From: QHXW01 sp035297145
Lineage (GTDB): Bacteria > Acidobacteriota > Terriglobia > Bryobacterales > Bryobacteraceae
Direction of reading: 5' to 3'
Assembly: GCA_035297145.1 (NCBI GenBank)
Contig: DATGZN010000106.1
Span: 1-64,000 of the forward strand
Length of the DNA stretch: 64,000 nt
A program made the translations under genes and the position numbers. How positions within the stretch are numbered: the stretch's first letter is position 1; every line of letters starts with the position of its first letter. A model generated the notes under the pieces. It ran no database searches and was not told the origin of the DNA. It saw only the letters and a list, made by a program, of their open reading frames with translations. Positions 15,885-24,205 of this stretch are shown piece after piece.

Positions 15885-17327
15885 GTGACCTCTCGTCGGT
15901 CGTTTCTGCTGGGGGCCTGCGGGGCGGCGGTGCTCAGCGCGGACAACGATCTTGCCCTTCACAACCTAGCTACAGCATCCGACCGCGTGCGCAGAAAGAC
16001 CATCTCTCCGGTTGAGTTGACCCAAGCCTGCCTGCGTCGTATCGAGCGGCTCAATCCGTTGCTCAACGCCTACATTACGGTGACCGCCGAGGCGGCGCTC
16101 GCCCAAGCGCGCGAACTCGAAGCGGAGCTGCAGCATGGCCGTTGGCGCGGTCCACTACACGGTATCCCGGTCTCGTTAAAAGACAACATCGACACCGCGG
16201 GCATTCGGACCACCGCGGCGAGCGAGTTGTTCAAAGACCGGGTTCCGACCGAAGATGCGGAAGTCGTCCGGAGATTGAAGAATGCCGGCGCGATTCTCCT
16301 GGGTAAGACGAACCTCCACGAATTCGCACTAGGCGGAAGTTCCTCTGTCAGCTATTTCGGACCAGTGCACAATCCCTGGGCGCTGGATCGAATTTCCGGC
16401 GGATCATCGGGCGGTTCAGCCGCCGCCACCGCCGCCGGTCTGTGTTTTGGATCGTTGGGAACAGACACCGCCGGGTCCATCCGAAACCCAGCTTGCTACT
16501 GCGGGATCGTGGGATTCAAGCCCACCTATGGCCGAGTGAGCAATCGTGGAGCGATACCCGATTCGTGGACCCTGGACCACGTCGGTCCTATATGCAGGAC
16601 CGTCGAGGACACCGCTCTGATGTTGGGCGTCATCGCCGGCTATGACCAACTCGACCCCGCGAGTGTGGACACGCCGGTCCCTGACTACAACCACGCGTTC
16701 AGGATGCAGGCTTCAAAGCTGCGCCTGGGTGTGGTGCGGACACCCTTCTTTGAGAGCCTGGACTCCGAAATCGCGAATGCCGTGGCCGCTGCGATCGAAG
16801 TCTTGCGCAAGATGACGGCATCTGTGGAAGACACCGTCCTTCCGTCAGGGAGCCTCCCCCTTGATGAGATTTTTGCGAGGGTGATTGGCGTCGAATCGTA
16901 CACCTACCATTCGCAGTGGTTCGCCGATTCTCCGGAAAAGTATCAGCCGGCCACTCGCCAGCGGATCCAAGGTTCCGCGGAGGTTAAGGCGGCGGTTTAC
17001 ATGCAGGCTCGCCGTCAACTCGATCTGCTTCGCCGGCAGGTCAAGAATGTATTCGCCACCGTGGATCTTCTGATCACGCCTACGGTGCCGAGCCCACCAG
17101 TCGTGATCGCGCAGGGGGCAGACCCGAATTCCTGGAACAAGCGCAATACGTCGCCCTTTAATGTTTTAGGGCTGCCAGCGATCTCTGTTCCTTGCGGCTT
17201 CACAACGTCCGGTCTGCCTGTCGGCCTCCAGATCGTCGGAGCTCCGTTCGCGGAGTCGACAGTTCTGGCGCTGGCGCTTGCCTACGAGCAGGCAACGGAA
17301 TGGCATCGGCGCAGCCCGGCGGTGTGA
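15885..17327 (+). CDS. amidase-signature enzyme with twin-arginine signal
   Basis: The GTG start at 15885 gives a product beginning MTSRRSFLLGACGAAVL, a twin-arginine export signal. The catalytic triad of the amidase signature family is complete: K99 (GIPVSLKDNID), cis-Ser S174 (SGGSSGGSAAA) and nucleophile S198 (GTDTAGSIRNP). At 480 residues it has normal length. It hydrolyses a C-N amide bond, but the substrate is not predictable; GatA is unlikely because of the export signal and the absence of gatB/gatC. It is followed by a RidA-like gene, and the pair lies between two copies of the preceding gene's 3' end, which suggests insertion by recombination. Confidence 0.88.
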   Translation: MTSRRSFLLGACGAAVLSADNDLALHNLATASDRVRRKTISPVELTQACLRRIERLNPLLNAYITVTAEAALAQARELEAELQHGRWRGPLHGIPVSLKDNIDTAGIRTTAASELFKDRVPTEDAEVVRRLKNAGAILLGKTNLHEFALGGSSSVSYFGPVHNPWALDRISGGSSGGSAAATAAGLCFGSLGTDTAGSIRNPACYCGIVGFKPTYGRVSNRGAIPDSWTLDHVGPICRTVEDTALMLGVIAGYDQLDPASVDTPVPDYNHAFRMQASKLRLGVVRTPFFESLDSEIANAVAAAIEVLRKMTASVEDTVLPSGSLPLDEIFARVIGVESYTYHSQWFADSPEKYQPATRQRIQGSAEVKAAVYMQARRQLDLLRRQVKNVFATVDLLITPTVPSPPVVIAQGADPNSWNKRNTSPFNVLGLPAISVPCGFTTSGLPVGLQIVGAPFAESTVLALALAYEQATEWHRRSPAV

Positions 17328-17331
17328 TGTA

Positions 17332-17341
17332 GTTCGCGAAC
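17332..17341. repeat. 10-base perfect palindrome
   Basis: GTTCGCGAAC lies four bases after the amidase stop, in a 289-base gap before the RidA-like gene. No further terminator features are present and the function is unknown. Confidence 0.3.
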
Positions 17342-17616
17342 CCGAAAAGAATGAAAGCCCCTCAAGCGGTGCTCAGGCTTGCTGAAAACTCACAAGCATT
17401 TGTGAAGTGACACTTTCCCGACGTATATTTGTACCCAATGTTCACGGAGTCCCAAACCCTCGGTGGACGGCTTTAGTCCGTGGGAGGCACATGAAAGGTC
17501 AATCGTTCTTTGGGTGACGGCGATTCTCGCTGTGGTCGTGAGCTTGGCTTACTAAGCAGACACAGTCTGCTAAGCCAATTGAGACAGACTCTCACATCGA
17601 TGAAAAGAGTGGCCGC

Positions 17617-18033
17617 ATGCCGAACCATGTGACCGCGCACATTAGGCGCGTCACCAGTCCGCAAGTAACTGAACCAGCACCGGGGACATGGCCGAACTGC
17701 CTGGTCGTGAATAGCGTCGCATACATCTCCGGCATGGTTGCCCGCGGCAACAATGGCAAGGTCGTTGCGGGTGATGAGTACGAACAGGCCAAGCTGATCT
17801 TCGCCAAGATTCGGAACTTGGTCGAAGCAGCAGGCGGCACAATGGCGGACGTGGTGAAGATTACGATCTTCGTCACCGACATCACGCAGCGCGAAAAAGT
17901 TTGGCGGGCGCGCCGTGAGGTCTTCGCGGGCGATTTTCCGGCGAGCACGCTGGTGCAGGTCGCGGCGCTGGCCGAGCCTTCGGTAAAGGTGGAGATCGAC
18001 GCCACGGCCCATATTGGCGCCGGAATGCGCTGA
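17617..18033 (+). CDS. RidA/YjgF-family protein lacking the deaminase arginine
   Basis: The 138-residue product has the YjgF/RidA fold pattern: VNSVAYISGMVARGNNGKVV, a QAKLIFAKIRNLVEAAGGT helix, VVKITIFVTDITQ and the final VKVEIDATAHI strand. RidA enzymes hydrolyse reactive enamine/imine intermediates using an arginine in the motif VARLP; here that segment reads VAALAEPS, so the arginine is replaced by alanine. This points to one of the other Rid subfamilies or a binding role. It lies downstream of the amidase but 289 bases away. The region before the ATG has no clear ribosome-binding site. Confidence 0.82.
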   Translation: MPNHVTAHIRRVTSPQVTEPAPGTWPNCLVVNSVAYISGMVARGNNGKVVAGDEYEQAKLIFAKIRNLVEAAGGTMADVVKITIFVTDITQREKVWRARREVFAGDFPASTLVQVAALAEPSVKVEIDATAHIGAGMR

Positions 18034-18762
18034 CTCGCCTGGGGTGAGCGCCGAGAGGGCCCATCGCCGACCTACCCGGCAGTGACCGCCCTCTGCCCTT
18101 CGGTACGGTGCTACCAGGACGAGTTGCGGCTCAGGGGAAATAAACAATCCTTCGTGGCCGTTCGAGCTGGATTGCTCCCTACGTGCCTTCGCTCCAGCTT
18201 GAAAGGTAGTGCTCCTGCTCCACGGTGAGGCGGCCGATTTTGACGCCCACGGCCATCGGCCTCTCCGACGTCCTGTATCAGGAACAGAAGTACGAAGAGA
18301 GCGCCGCGGTGCTGAACAAGCTGCGGTCGGCCAAGTCGCAAAAAATCCCCCTCTTACGGGTTACGCCTGTCCGGCTTCAACCGCTCGGACGGCGATGAAC
18401 CGGTCGAAAAGCAATGTCAGGTGACGGCCCATCGACAACCATGCAATCAACAGGGAGACGAAGATGATCGCTGACCGAACTGCCATTCGGCTCGTCGCGG
18501 AAAGCATACCATTGCGAATTCCCCAAAAGAACTGTCTTCCGATAGCCCGAGCGGGCGTCCTTGCGTCCACAACTCTCAGTAGAGCGTCTCTTGCGCCCTC
18601 ACAGAGTAATGCGCATTTCGGTACTGATTTTACGGGTGGCGAGATTTTTTTAGCTGGATGTTCGCTCGATGACCGGCCCCGGTGCCGAGGAACGCCGATC
18701 GGCTCATTAGGCCGGGAGCGCGGCTGTGCCGGACAACCTGCGGCCGGCCAGCCGCGGTAAGT
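18034..18762. other. 729-base non-coding/remnant stretch
   Basis: No convincing gene is present. The notable content is the orphan copy of the TPR-gene 3' end at 18250-18341. A 69-codon frame on the minus strand (18361-18570) has a hydrophobic segment but no ribosome-binding site or family resemblance. The stretch looks like a recombination scar between the amidase/RidA cassette and the CHASE2 operon. Confidence 0.5.
18250..18341 (+). pseudogene. orphan second copy of the TPR-gene 3' end
   Basis: This 92-base piece matches 15720-15811 with three silent changes. The matching frame is 18252 onward; it lacks the stop codon at the position where identity ends and runs on through unrelated sequence to a TGA near 18400. 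No start or body of the gene is attached. Silent-only divergence implies that the copy evolved as part of a functional gene, probably in a relative, before it was left here. Confidence 0.75.
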
Positions 18763-19182
18763 TTAGTGGGGCTTCTCCACCGGAGCTTTTTTCACCGCGT
18801 CTGCCGTCTTTGCGTCAAAGCCCAGGATGTTGATGACAGCGGCCATCGCCCCTCCACGGTTCGCAGGGCCGGCAATGGCGAACTGAGCCTCTTGCCCGGC
18901 TTTGAGCGAAGCTAAGCTCACCTCTAATCCGTGGAGCCGTACCTTCGTATCCCGGTTGAGCGCCACTTGCCGTTCGCCCTCTGGAGTTTGGATTTCCAGT
19001 TCCCACTTCGACAGATCCACAGCCTCGATCCGGCCGCGCAAACTGGCGTTCACGCCGCCCGGACCGTTCGGATCCACAGGTTTTGGCGAGCAGCCCCCCA
19101 TCGTCAGCACCGACAGAATCAGTAGGATTCCGCGCGTTGATGACACGTAAAGACCGTGAACGCCGACGAGCACGTCCGGCAT
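18763..19182 (-). CDS. putative lipoprotein
   Basis: The 139-residue product has a hydrophobic N-terminal segment ending in a lipobox-like LTMGGC (about residues 26-31), followed by PKPVDPNGPGGVNAS and then a small all-beta domain (LRGRIEAVDLSKWELEIQTP, VALNRDTKVRLHG). It is the third gene of a minus-strand set with the CHASE2 protein and a small Lys-rich protein, with which it shares the motif VDPNxPGG. Function is unknown; attachment to a membrane facing the periplasm is likely. An internal start closer to the hydrophobic segment is possible. Confidence 0.6.
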   Translation of the reverse strand: MPDVLVGVHGLYVSSTRGILLILSVLTMGGCSPKPVDPNGPGGVNASLRGRIEAVDLSKWELEIQTPEGERQVALNRDTKVRLHGLEVSLASLKAGQEAQFAIAGPANRGGAMAAVINILGFDAKTADAVKKAPVEKPH

Positions 19183-19205
19183 GACTCTCCTCCTCTGCCT
19201 GGTTT

Positions 19206-19394
19206 CTACTTGCTCTCAGGCTTTCTTGACTCCTCAGTTTTTGACGAGTCGTCCTTCTTCGATTTCTTCGATTTCTTTGCCTTCTTGGCCTTGGAAGTGC
19301 CACCCGGTTGGTTGGGGTCCACGGCCTGTGCAACCGCTTGTGTCGAAGCCATCAGCCCGCCGGCCAGCATCAACACCAACATCGTCTTATGCAT
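19206..19394 (-). CDS. small secreted lysine-rich protein
   Basis: The start at 19394 has a strong GAGGAG six bases upstream and yields MHKTMLVLMLAGGLMASTQA, a good signal peptide; the frame extends further upstream but without support. The mature peptide is about 40 residues: VDPNQPGGTSKAKKAKKSK and a mixed-charge tail. Such a basic tail could bind nucleic acid, peptidoglycan or acidic polymers. Its ATG is one base after the CHASE2 stop, so it is in the same operon. Family not recognised. Confidence 0.62.
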   Translation of the reverse strand: MHKTMLVLMLAGGLMASTQAVAQAVDPNQPGGTSKAKKAKKSKKSKKDDSSKTEESRKPESK

Positions 19395-19395
19395 A

Positions 19396-20643
19396 TCAAC
19401 TCCTCGAATTTTGCTGAGTCCCAGTTTTCGCTTGCGCTGAGTCCCACTTCGCTGCCTTTTCCTTCCAGTCGCGAATTTCTTCAAACCCGGCGTGGCCTGC
19501 CACCAATATCAGCGGGATGAAAAAGTCAAAGAACAGGCCAAAGTTTTGGAAGAAAAAGTATGCGACCGCTAACAGGCCTACGCACGTGGCGCCGACGACG
19601 CCTGCCTTCTTCCATCCGCTCTCGGGCGCCGCCAGTACAAGCGAGAGCGCAAGCACAAAGATCACTTCGATCGCTACCCCTACGCCCGGCCAAATCACCG
19701 GATACACGCGATGATTGAGAACGTCCTCTACATAGTTAGCGTGTATGTATACGCCGGGCACCTCTCCCATAGGACTGCTGTGCCCGTCGGCAAGCGGCCC
19801 CCTGTTGTAGGCGAACTGATGCCAGACGCCCCCCACCAGCGCAATCTGGTGACTCACCGCCTCGCGTGCCGCGGGTTTTCCATCCAGAATATCGCTGGCC
19901 AGCACATGCTCAAACGAGTGATAGTTGAAGTACGTTCCAAATGGCAAACGATCGTCTGTAACGCCTTCCAATTCGCTGATGGCCCGATCTTTCGTTGCCC
20001 GGACAATTGCTTCCGAAAACGAGTCCAGCTTATCCTGCTGACTTTTTACCGGGATGGCTACAGGTATTGTAGGAATCTCATAGGGCAGTTCGATATACCC
20101 TTTGAATATGCGCCCTTTGCCAAAGTCGTAACCCCTGTAAATGCTCGACTCCACCACGTAACCGCTGCCGATGGATGCTGGCAGTACGATTGCTCTCCGC
20201 GTGCTTACCTCTCGAACAGCCGCAAGAAAATCGGCCGTTTCCGCTTGGTAGTCAGGATGCTCTACCGCGGGAATTCCATCCACCGTAGGCGAGCGAAGCT
20301 GGAAGTCCAGCGCGATCACCTGGGGGTCGGCGTGGTCCAGCGCTCGCACCAGCTTCGCCAAGTAACGGCGTTTGATGGGCGACCGGCGGCCCAGTTCACC
20401 TTTCCAATAATCGTCGTCGGTAATCGCAACAACTATGGTGCGCGATGGATTTACCTCACGCCCACGGTTCGCGATCCAGGAAAATGGACGGTAGATGGCG
20501 TAGCGGAGGCCGGGCCACACATGGGCTTCGTGCAGCCAGTGCCCCAAACCAGTGCCAACAGCGGTAATTGCCAGCACTATGAACCAGTGCCAGCGCCCCT
20601 TTGCAACTGCGTTGCCCCAGAGGCCGTTCAGCCAGTTCCGCAC
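19396..20643 (-). CDS. CHASE2-domain membrane protein without effector domain
   Basis: The 415-residue protein has one N-terminal membrane helix, an extracytoplasmic CHASE2 domain (about 60-320, with TIVVAITDDDYWKGE, PQVIALDFQLRSP and GVYIHANYVEDVLNHRVYPV) and three C-terminal membrane helices. CHASE2 is normally the sensor of kinases or cyclases, but here the cytoplasmic end is only about 30 residues (EEIRDWKEKAAKWDSAQ). Signal output must go through the membrane helices or a partner. It leads an operon with a small basic secreted protein and a lipoprotein, both sharing a VDPNxPGG motif, which may be its extracytoplasmic partners. Confidence 0.8.
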   Translation of the reverse strand: MRNWLNGLWGNAVAKGRWHWFIVLAITAVGTGLGHWLHEAHVWPGLRYAIYRPFSWIANRGREVNPSRTIVVAITDDDYWKGELGRRSPIKRRYLAKLVRALDHADPQVIALDFQLRSPTVDGIPAVEHPDYQAETADFLAAVREVSTRRAIVLPASIGSGYVVESSIYRGYDFGKGRIFKGYIELPYEIPTIPVAIPVKSQQDKLDSFSEAIVRATKDRAISELEGVTDDRLPFGTYFNYHSFEHVLASDILDGKPAAREAVSHQIALVGGVWHQFAYNRGPLADGHSSPMGEVPGVYIHANYVEDVLNHRVYPVIWPGVGVAIEVIFVLALSLVLAAPESGWKKAGVVGATCVGLLAVAYFFFQNFGLFFDFFIPLILVAGHAGFEEIRDWKEKAAKWDSAQAKTGTQQNSRS

Positions 20644-20719
20644 GGTTGAAGCGGAATAGTAGCACGGCCGTTTCTACAGTTCAACATGCTGCCAATGTGG
20701 ATTCGTGGCTTGCTGCGGC

Positions 20720-21289
20720 CTAAACCGAAACCGGAACTTCCGACTTATCGTTCTCCGCTACGTGGGATTGCAGCGAGTAGATCGAATCGAGCACGCGTTC
20801 CATCAGCTCGTCGCTCTGCGCTACCGTCGTCTTGAGCACTTCGATCGATTTCACCTGGTCGGAAAGTTTCTGATCCAGGCCCGACATGGTGCTGGAAAGC
20901 ATTTCTTCCATCGTGCTGACCACTTGCGCCAGCGTGGGCAGTTCCTTCAGCTTCGCCTCGTGATCGTTTACATGTGTTTCGAGCGTCGAGAGACGGCTGT
21001 CGTAACGCGTTGTGAGCGACGCTACAGTCGCTTCGAGAGTCGCCACCGCTGCGAGTGTTTCCGCTGAGTTGTTGTGTGTTGCTTCCGTAGGCGCACGTTG
21101 CGCGCCGTGGTTCTCGATGGCCGCGAGCCGCGTTTCCAGATCCGCTACCGATTGCTTGAGAGGGCCGGAGTCTTCTCCAGGTGAGGCAGAGTTGGAGCGC
21201 GCTTTCCACAAGGCCGCGCCGATGGTTACGCCCGTCAGCACGAAGGCGGAGTGTTTCGCCAAGTTCAACAGTCTCAGCATATAGGCCAA
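20720..21289 (-). CDS. single-helix membrane coiled-coil protein
   Basis: The 189-residue protein has an N-terminal transmembrane helix (HSAFVLTGVTIGAALWKA) and an extended coiled coil to the end (SVADLETRLAAIENHG, LETHVNDHEAKLKELPTLAQ, QVKSIEVLKTTVAQSDELM). The layout and the last segment resemble the N-terminal half of the protein encoded at 14282 (QAIGKLRDASQRSDENL). ATGs at 21289 and 21280 are both possible. It lies 76 bases upstream of the CHASE2 gene on the same strand and could share its transcript. Function unknown. Confidence 0.62.
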   Translation of the reverse strand: MAYMLRLLNLAKHSAFVLTGVTIGAALWKARSNSASPGEDSGPLKQSVADLETRLAAIENHGAQRAPTEATHNNSAETLAAVATLEATVASLTTRYDSRLSTLETHVNDHEAKLKELPTLAQVVSTMEEMLSSTMSGLDQKLSDQVKSIEVLKTTVAQSDELMERVLDSIYSLQSHVAENDKSEVPVSV

Positions 21290-21367
21290 GCATACTACAG
21301 AAAAGTCTTAGATGCTACTAAGGAATATACCTGCTTGTAAGATGTTCTCCTAATTGGCCATCCTAGA

Positions 21368-22513
21368 GTGTCAACCTTAGTTAACTGGGGTAACTGGAGA
21401 GTCACTTTGGATTCTGTTCCGGGCACGGGCTCGAGTGCGACCCCGTGGGAACGAATGTTCCTTGAATGCGACCGGCAAGGCCACGTGCTGTGGATGAATG
21501 AGCGCGCACGGGCGCGCTTGGGCCCGGTGGAGAGCCTGCTAAACGCCCTCCCCGCGCCGCACCTTCCGGCGGCCAACCAAATGTTGCAATCGTCCACGCC
21601 CGCGAATCATCGTGTGCTCGTTTCCACTTTTCTTTCTGCGAACCGGCGTATCCCTGTATTGCTGGTCCGCCTGCTTGCGCTGGAGCACAGGGTGGTTCTT
21701 TCCGCCGAAGTGCGGGCTCGCTCCTCGGATGCCCGTCCGCAGCGGCATGAGGTGCTCGCGGTCCTGCTGCGATGGCAGTCCAACGCGACGCGGAATTATT
21801 TTCGCCTGTTGCGCGCGCATCAGACGCTCGTCGCGCTCAGCCGTTCCTCGCGGTCAACCGGAGCGGTAGTGATGGAGGCGCTGGAGACGGAGCGTACGCG
21901 CATCGCCCGTGAGTTGCATTCGGGCACTGGGCAGACTTTAGCCGGCATCAAAGTCAACGTCGAGCTGATGACGCGGCGGGTGCCGGATGCACCTGAGCCC
22001 ATCAGGATTGGCCTCGAACGCATTCGGTCGCTTGCCGACCAAGCGCTCAGTGAAATCCGAGCGGTTTCCCAGCGTCTGCATCCGCCCGATTGGCAACGCC
22101 TCGACCTGCTGCAGTCAATCGAGTGGCTTTGGATTACTTCGGGAATCCCGGAAAAATTTCATGCTACACTTGAACTCCGCCCATTGGAATCGGAGATACC
22201 TGATGCCGTCCGGTTTACCATCTACCGCGCGGCTCAGGAAGGTCTCACGAATGTATTGCGGCACTCCGGCGCCACGGAGGTGAAGTTGCAATTGGGCGGC
22301 GGGGCCAGTCAGATCCGCTTGGCTCTGGAGGATAACGGGGCGGGATTTGATGTCGAGGAACTGCTGCACGGAGCGCTGAATCCGGATCTGCGCGGCATCG
22401 GGTTGCGGGCCATGCGCGACGAAGTGGTTCTTCTCGGGGGTGAGTTTCAACTAACCAGTTCAGAGGACGGCACGCGCCTGGCGATTACGCTGCCGGTGAC
22501 GGAAGACGAATGA
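21368..22513 (+). CDS. NarX/DegS-type sensor histidine kinase
   Basis: With the GTG start at 21368, the 381-residue protein has a PAS-like N-terminal part (FLECDRQGHVLWMNERARAR), a HisKA_3 dimerisation domain and a HATPase domain (N-box QEGLTNVLRHSGATEV, G1 LALEDNGAGFD, G2 GIGLRAMRDEVVLLGG). No membrane helix is seen, so it is cytoplasmic. The phospho-acceptor is H184 in IARELHSGTGQ; the following residue, normally Asp or Glu, is Ser. Its stop overlaps the start of the response regulator gene by four bases (ATGA). An internal ATG at 21455 is a possible alternative start. Confidence 0.87.
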   Translation: MSTLVNWGNWRVTLDSVPGTGSSATPWERMFLECDRQGHVLWMNERARARLGPVESLLNALPAPHLPAANQMLQSSTPANHRVLVSTFLSANRRIPVLLVRLLALEHRVVLSAEVRARSSDARPQRHEVLAVLLRWQSNATRNYFRLLRAHQTLVALSRSSRSTGAVVMEALETERTRIARELHSGTGQTLAGIKVNVELMTRRVPDAPEPIRIGLERIRSLADQALSEIRAVSQRLHPPDWQRLDLLQSIEWLWITSGIPEKFHATLELRPLESEIPDAVRFTIYRAAQEGLTNVLRHSGATEVKLQLGGGASQIRLALEDNGAGFDVEELLHGALNPDLRGIGLRAMRDEVVLLGGEFQLTSSEDGTRLAITLPVTEDE

Positions 22514-23184
22514 CCCAGCAGACCAAAACCATTTCCATTGTTCTCGCCGACGATCATTCCATCGTGCGCGAAGGCTTGGCGGCTTTCTGCGACGCGCAGC
22601 CGGAACTTCAGATCGCGGGCCAATGCTCGGACGGACTCGCCGCGGTGGAGATGATCAAGGCGCTCGCGCCCGATTTCGCCATCATCGACCTGCACATGCC
22701 CAAGCTGCACGGCCTGGAAGTGATCCGCAAGGTGCGGGAAGCCAACTGCCCGTCGAAACTGGTGGTGTTGTCCATCAGCCGCGACGAGAAGATGGTGATC
22801 GAGGCCCTGCGCGCTGGCGCCAACGGGTATCTGTTAAAAGACGGGCCCGCGCGGCATCTGATCGACGCCATCCGCTACATCCAGGATGGGGGCGTCTACA
22901 TTTCGCCGCTGCTGCGCCGCGACTATCTGCTGGAAGCCCCGCGCAAGGCGCCCGCAGAGGACCCGCTGGCTTCACTCAGCCGGCGCGAGTACGAGGTGTT
23001 CTCGTTCCTGGTGGATGGCATGCGGCCCAAAGACATCGCCAAACTTCTCGACATCAGCCCTAAAACCGTGGACACGTACCGCTCGAACATTATGCGCAAG
23101 CTCGGGATTCACGATTTAGTCGGGCTGGTTAAGTTTGCTATTAACCGAAATCTGACGTCGGCTACCAATCCTCAAGCCTCTTAG
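22510..23184 (+). CDS. NarL/FixJ-family response regulator
   Basis: The 224-residue protein is the cognate partner of the kinase it overlaps. The receiver is canonical: D14 and D15 (VLADDHSIVREGL), phospho-acceptor D60 (AIIDLHMPK) and K110 (GYLLKDG). The C-terminal LuxR-type helix-turn-helix (LSRREYEVFSFLVDGMRPKD, KTVDTYRSNIMRKLGIH) binds DNA. The target genes are not evident; the 7-TM gene that follows is on the opposite strand. The canonical receiver contrasts with the degenerate one at 12987. Confidence 0.92.
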   Translation: MTQQTKTISIVLADDHSIVREGLAAFCDAQPELQIAGQCSDGLAAVEMIKALAPDFAIIDLHMPKLHGLEVIRKVREANCPSKLVVLSISRDEKMVIEALRAGANGYLLKDGPARHLIDAIRYIQDGGVYISPLLRRDYLLEAPRKAPAEDPLASLSRREYEVFSFLVDGMRPKDIAKLLDISPKTVDTYRSNIMRKLGIHDLVGLVKFAINRNLTSATNPQAS

Positions 23185-23199
23185 TGATCCCGCGCCCGC

Positions 23200-23997
23200 T
23201 TAAGAATGGTGCTCCTTACGGGCGGCGCGCATCAGGGTGGCGTTGATGCTGTTCAACTGGTCGATCAGTCGCTGCTCATCGGCGGTCGTCCAGTTATGCC
23301 GTAACGTGGTGATCCGGTTCTCGCCGTCACGCGTGAGGAAGAAGATCCATGCCGCATAGCAGGCCAGGTTCATCACCAGTACAACGGTGTTCAGCAGGTG
23401 CATGACGTCATGGCCCACTACGTTGCGGATCAAAATCATCATGCTGATACTGAGAAAGAATACACTGTACACCACAGAGTGAATCAGGATATTCCGGCAC
23501 AGCGCGACGGGATAAACCGCAAGAAATAGCAGGATCAGCAGCAGGAAGATTACCAGGCTGAACACCACGCCGCGCTCCACTGGCAGGCACCAAAATAGCA
23601 GCCGCGAGGAATCATTCCCCGCGGAAGGAATCAACGCCAGGATGGAGACCGCGACCGAAAAAAACAGCGCCCCGTAGAGGGTCCATCGGCCGAGGCTATG
23701 AATTCCAGCGTAGTTGCGCAGGACCAGCGAATACAATTCCAGCACGACCAGCACGTAAAAAAGCCAGAGGACGGGCGCCGTAATCAAATAGATGATGGCG
23801 TAGGTGTTACTCCGCACGCCCGACGGCAACACGAACAGGGTGAGTGACCGGACCGCGGCAAACGACAAATAAGCGAAAAAGAACCGGTAGACCCGATGCA
23901 AGTCGAGCTGATATAGCCGCCACGCCGCGATGCCGTTGGCGACGATGGACAGCCCCCAGAGGACGGTGAGAATGCTGGGCATGAAGACGGAATACAC
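23200..23997 (-). CDS. seven-helix integral membrane protein
   Basis: The 265-residue protein has about seven hydrophobic helices (for example ILTVLWGLSIVANGIAAW, AIIYLITAPVLWLFYVLVVL, VVFSLVIFLLLILLFLAV, VYSVFFLSISMMILI, LLNTVVLVMNLACYAAWIF) and a C-terminal cytoplasmic tail with a short helix (TADEQRLIDQLNSINATLMR). Membrane proteins like this are frequent in Acidobacteria; the family function is unknown. A TATAAT box at 24022-24027 on the minus strand, 25 bases before the ATG, supports this start. It converges with the response regulator gene 15 bases away. Confidence 0.7.
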   Translation of the reverse strand: MYSVFMPSILTVLWGLSIVANGIAAWRLYQLDLHRVYRFFFAYLSFAAVRSLTLFVLPSGVRSNTYAIIYLITAPVLWLFYVLVVLELYSLVLRNYAGIHSLGRWTLYGALFFSVAVSILALIPSAGNDSSRLLFWCLPVERGVVFSLVIFLLLILLFLAVYPVALCRNILIHSVVYSVFFLSISMMILIRNVVGHDVMHLLNTVVLVMNLACYAAWIFFLTRDGENRITTLRHNWTTADEQRLIDQLNSINATLMRAARKEHHS

Positions 23998-24021
23998 CTA
24001 GCGCCGGTGCTATCACTTCGT

Positions 24022-24027
24022 ATTATA
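24022..24027 (-). promoter_or_regulatory. -10 box for the seven-helix membrane protein
   Basis: TATAAT reads on the minus strand, 25 bases before the ATG at 23997, giving a short leader. No convincing -35 box is present at the expected spacing. Confidence 0.4.
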
Positions 24028-24205
24028 CGGTAATTGCGGGTATTGACCCCACACTTTTGGGTGTAATTGTATATAAATTGGTAGCATTTTGCGGGTTGAG
24101 ACTGTTAGGAGGCTGCTGCGAAGGGACACCCGTAGCTGTACCTTCGCGGCAGCCATGCTGGTGGGCCAAAGCCGGAGCGCGAATAGTAGCGGATTGGTGG
24201 TGGGC

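Noticed and set aside
15885..17327. Amidase as GatA of the tRNA amidotransferase
   Set aside because: The protein has a twin-arginine export signal and no gatB or gatC genes are present.
18361..18570. 69-codon frame on the minus strand with a hydrophobic stretch
   Set aside because: No ribosome-binding site, no family resemblance, and it lies in a recombination-scar region; it is more likely chance.
19711..20649. 312-codon plus-strand frame
   Set aside because: Exactly antisense to the CHASE2 gene, whose domain and membrane helices are clear; a shadow in GC-rich DNA.
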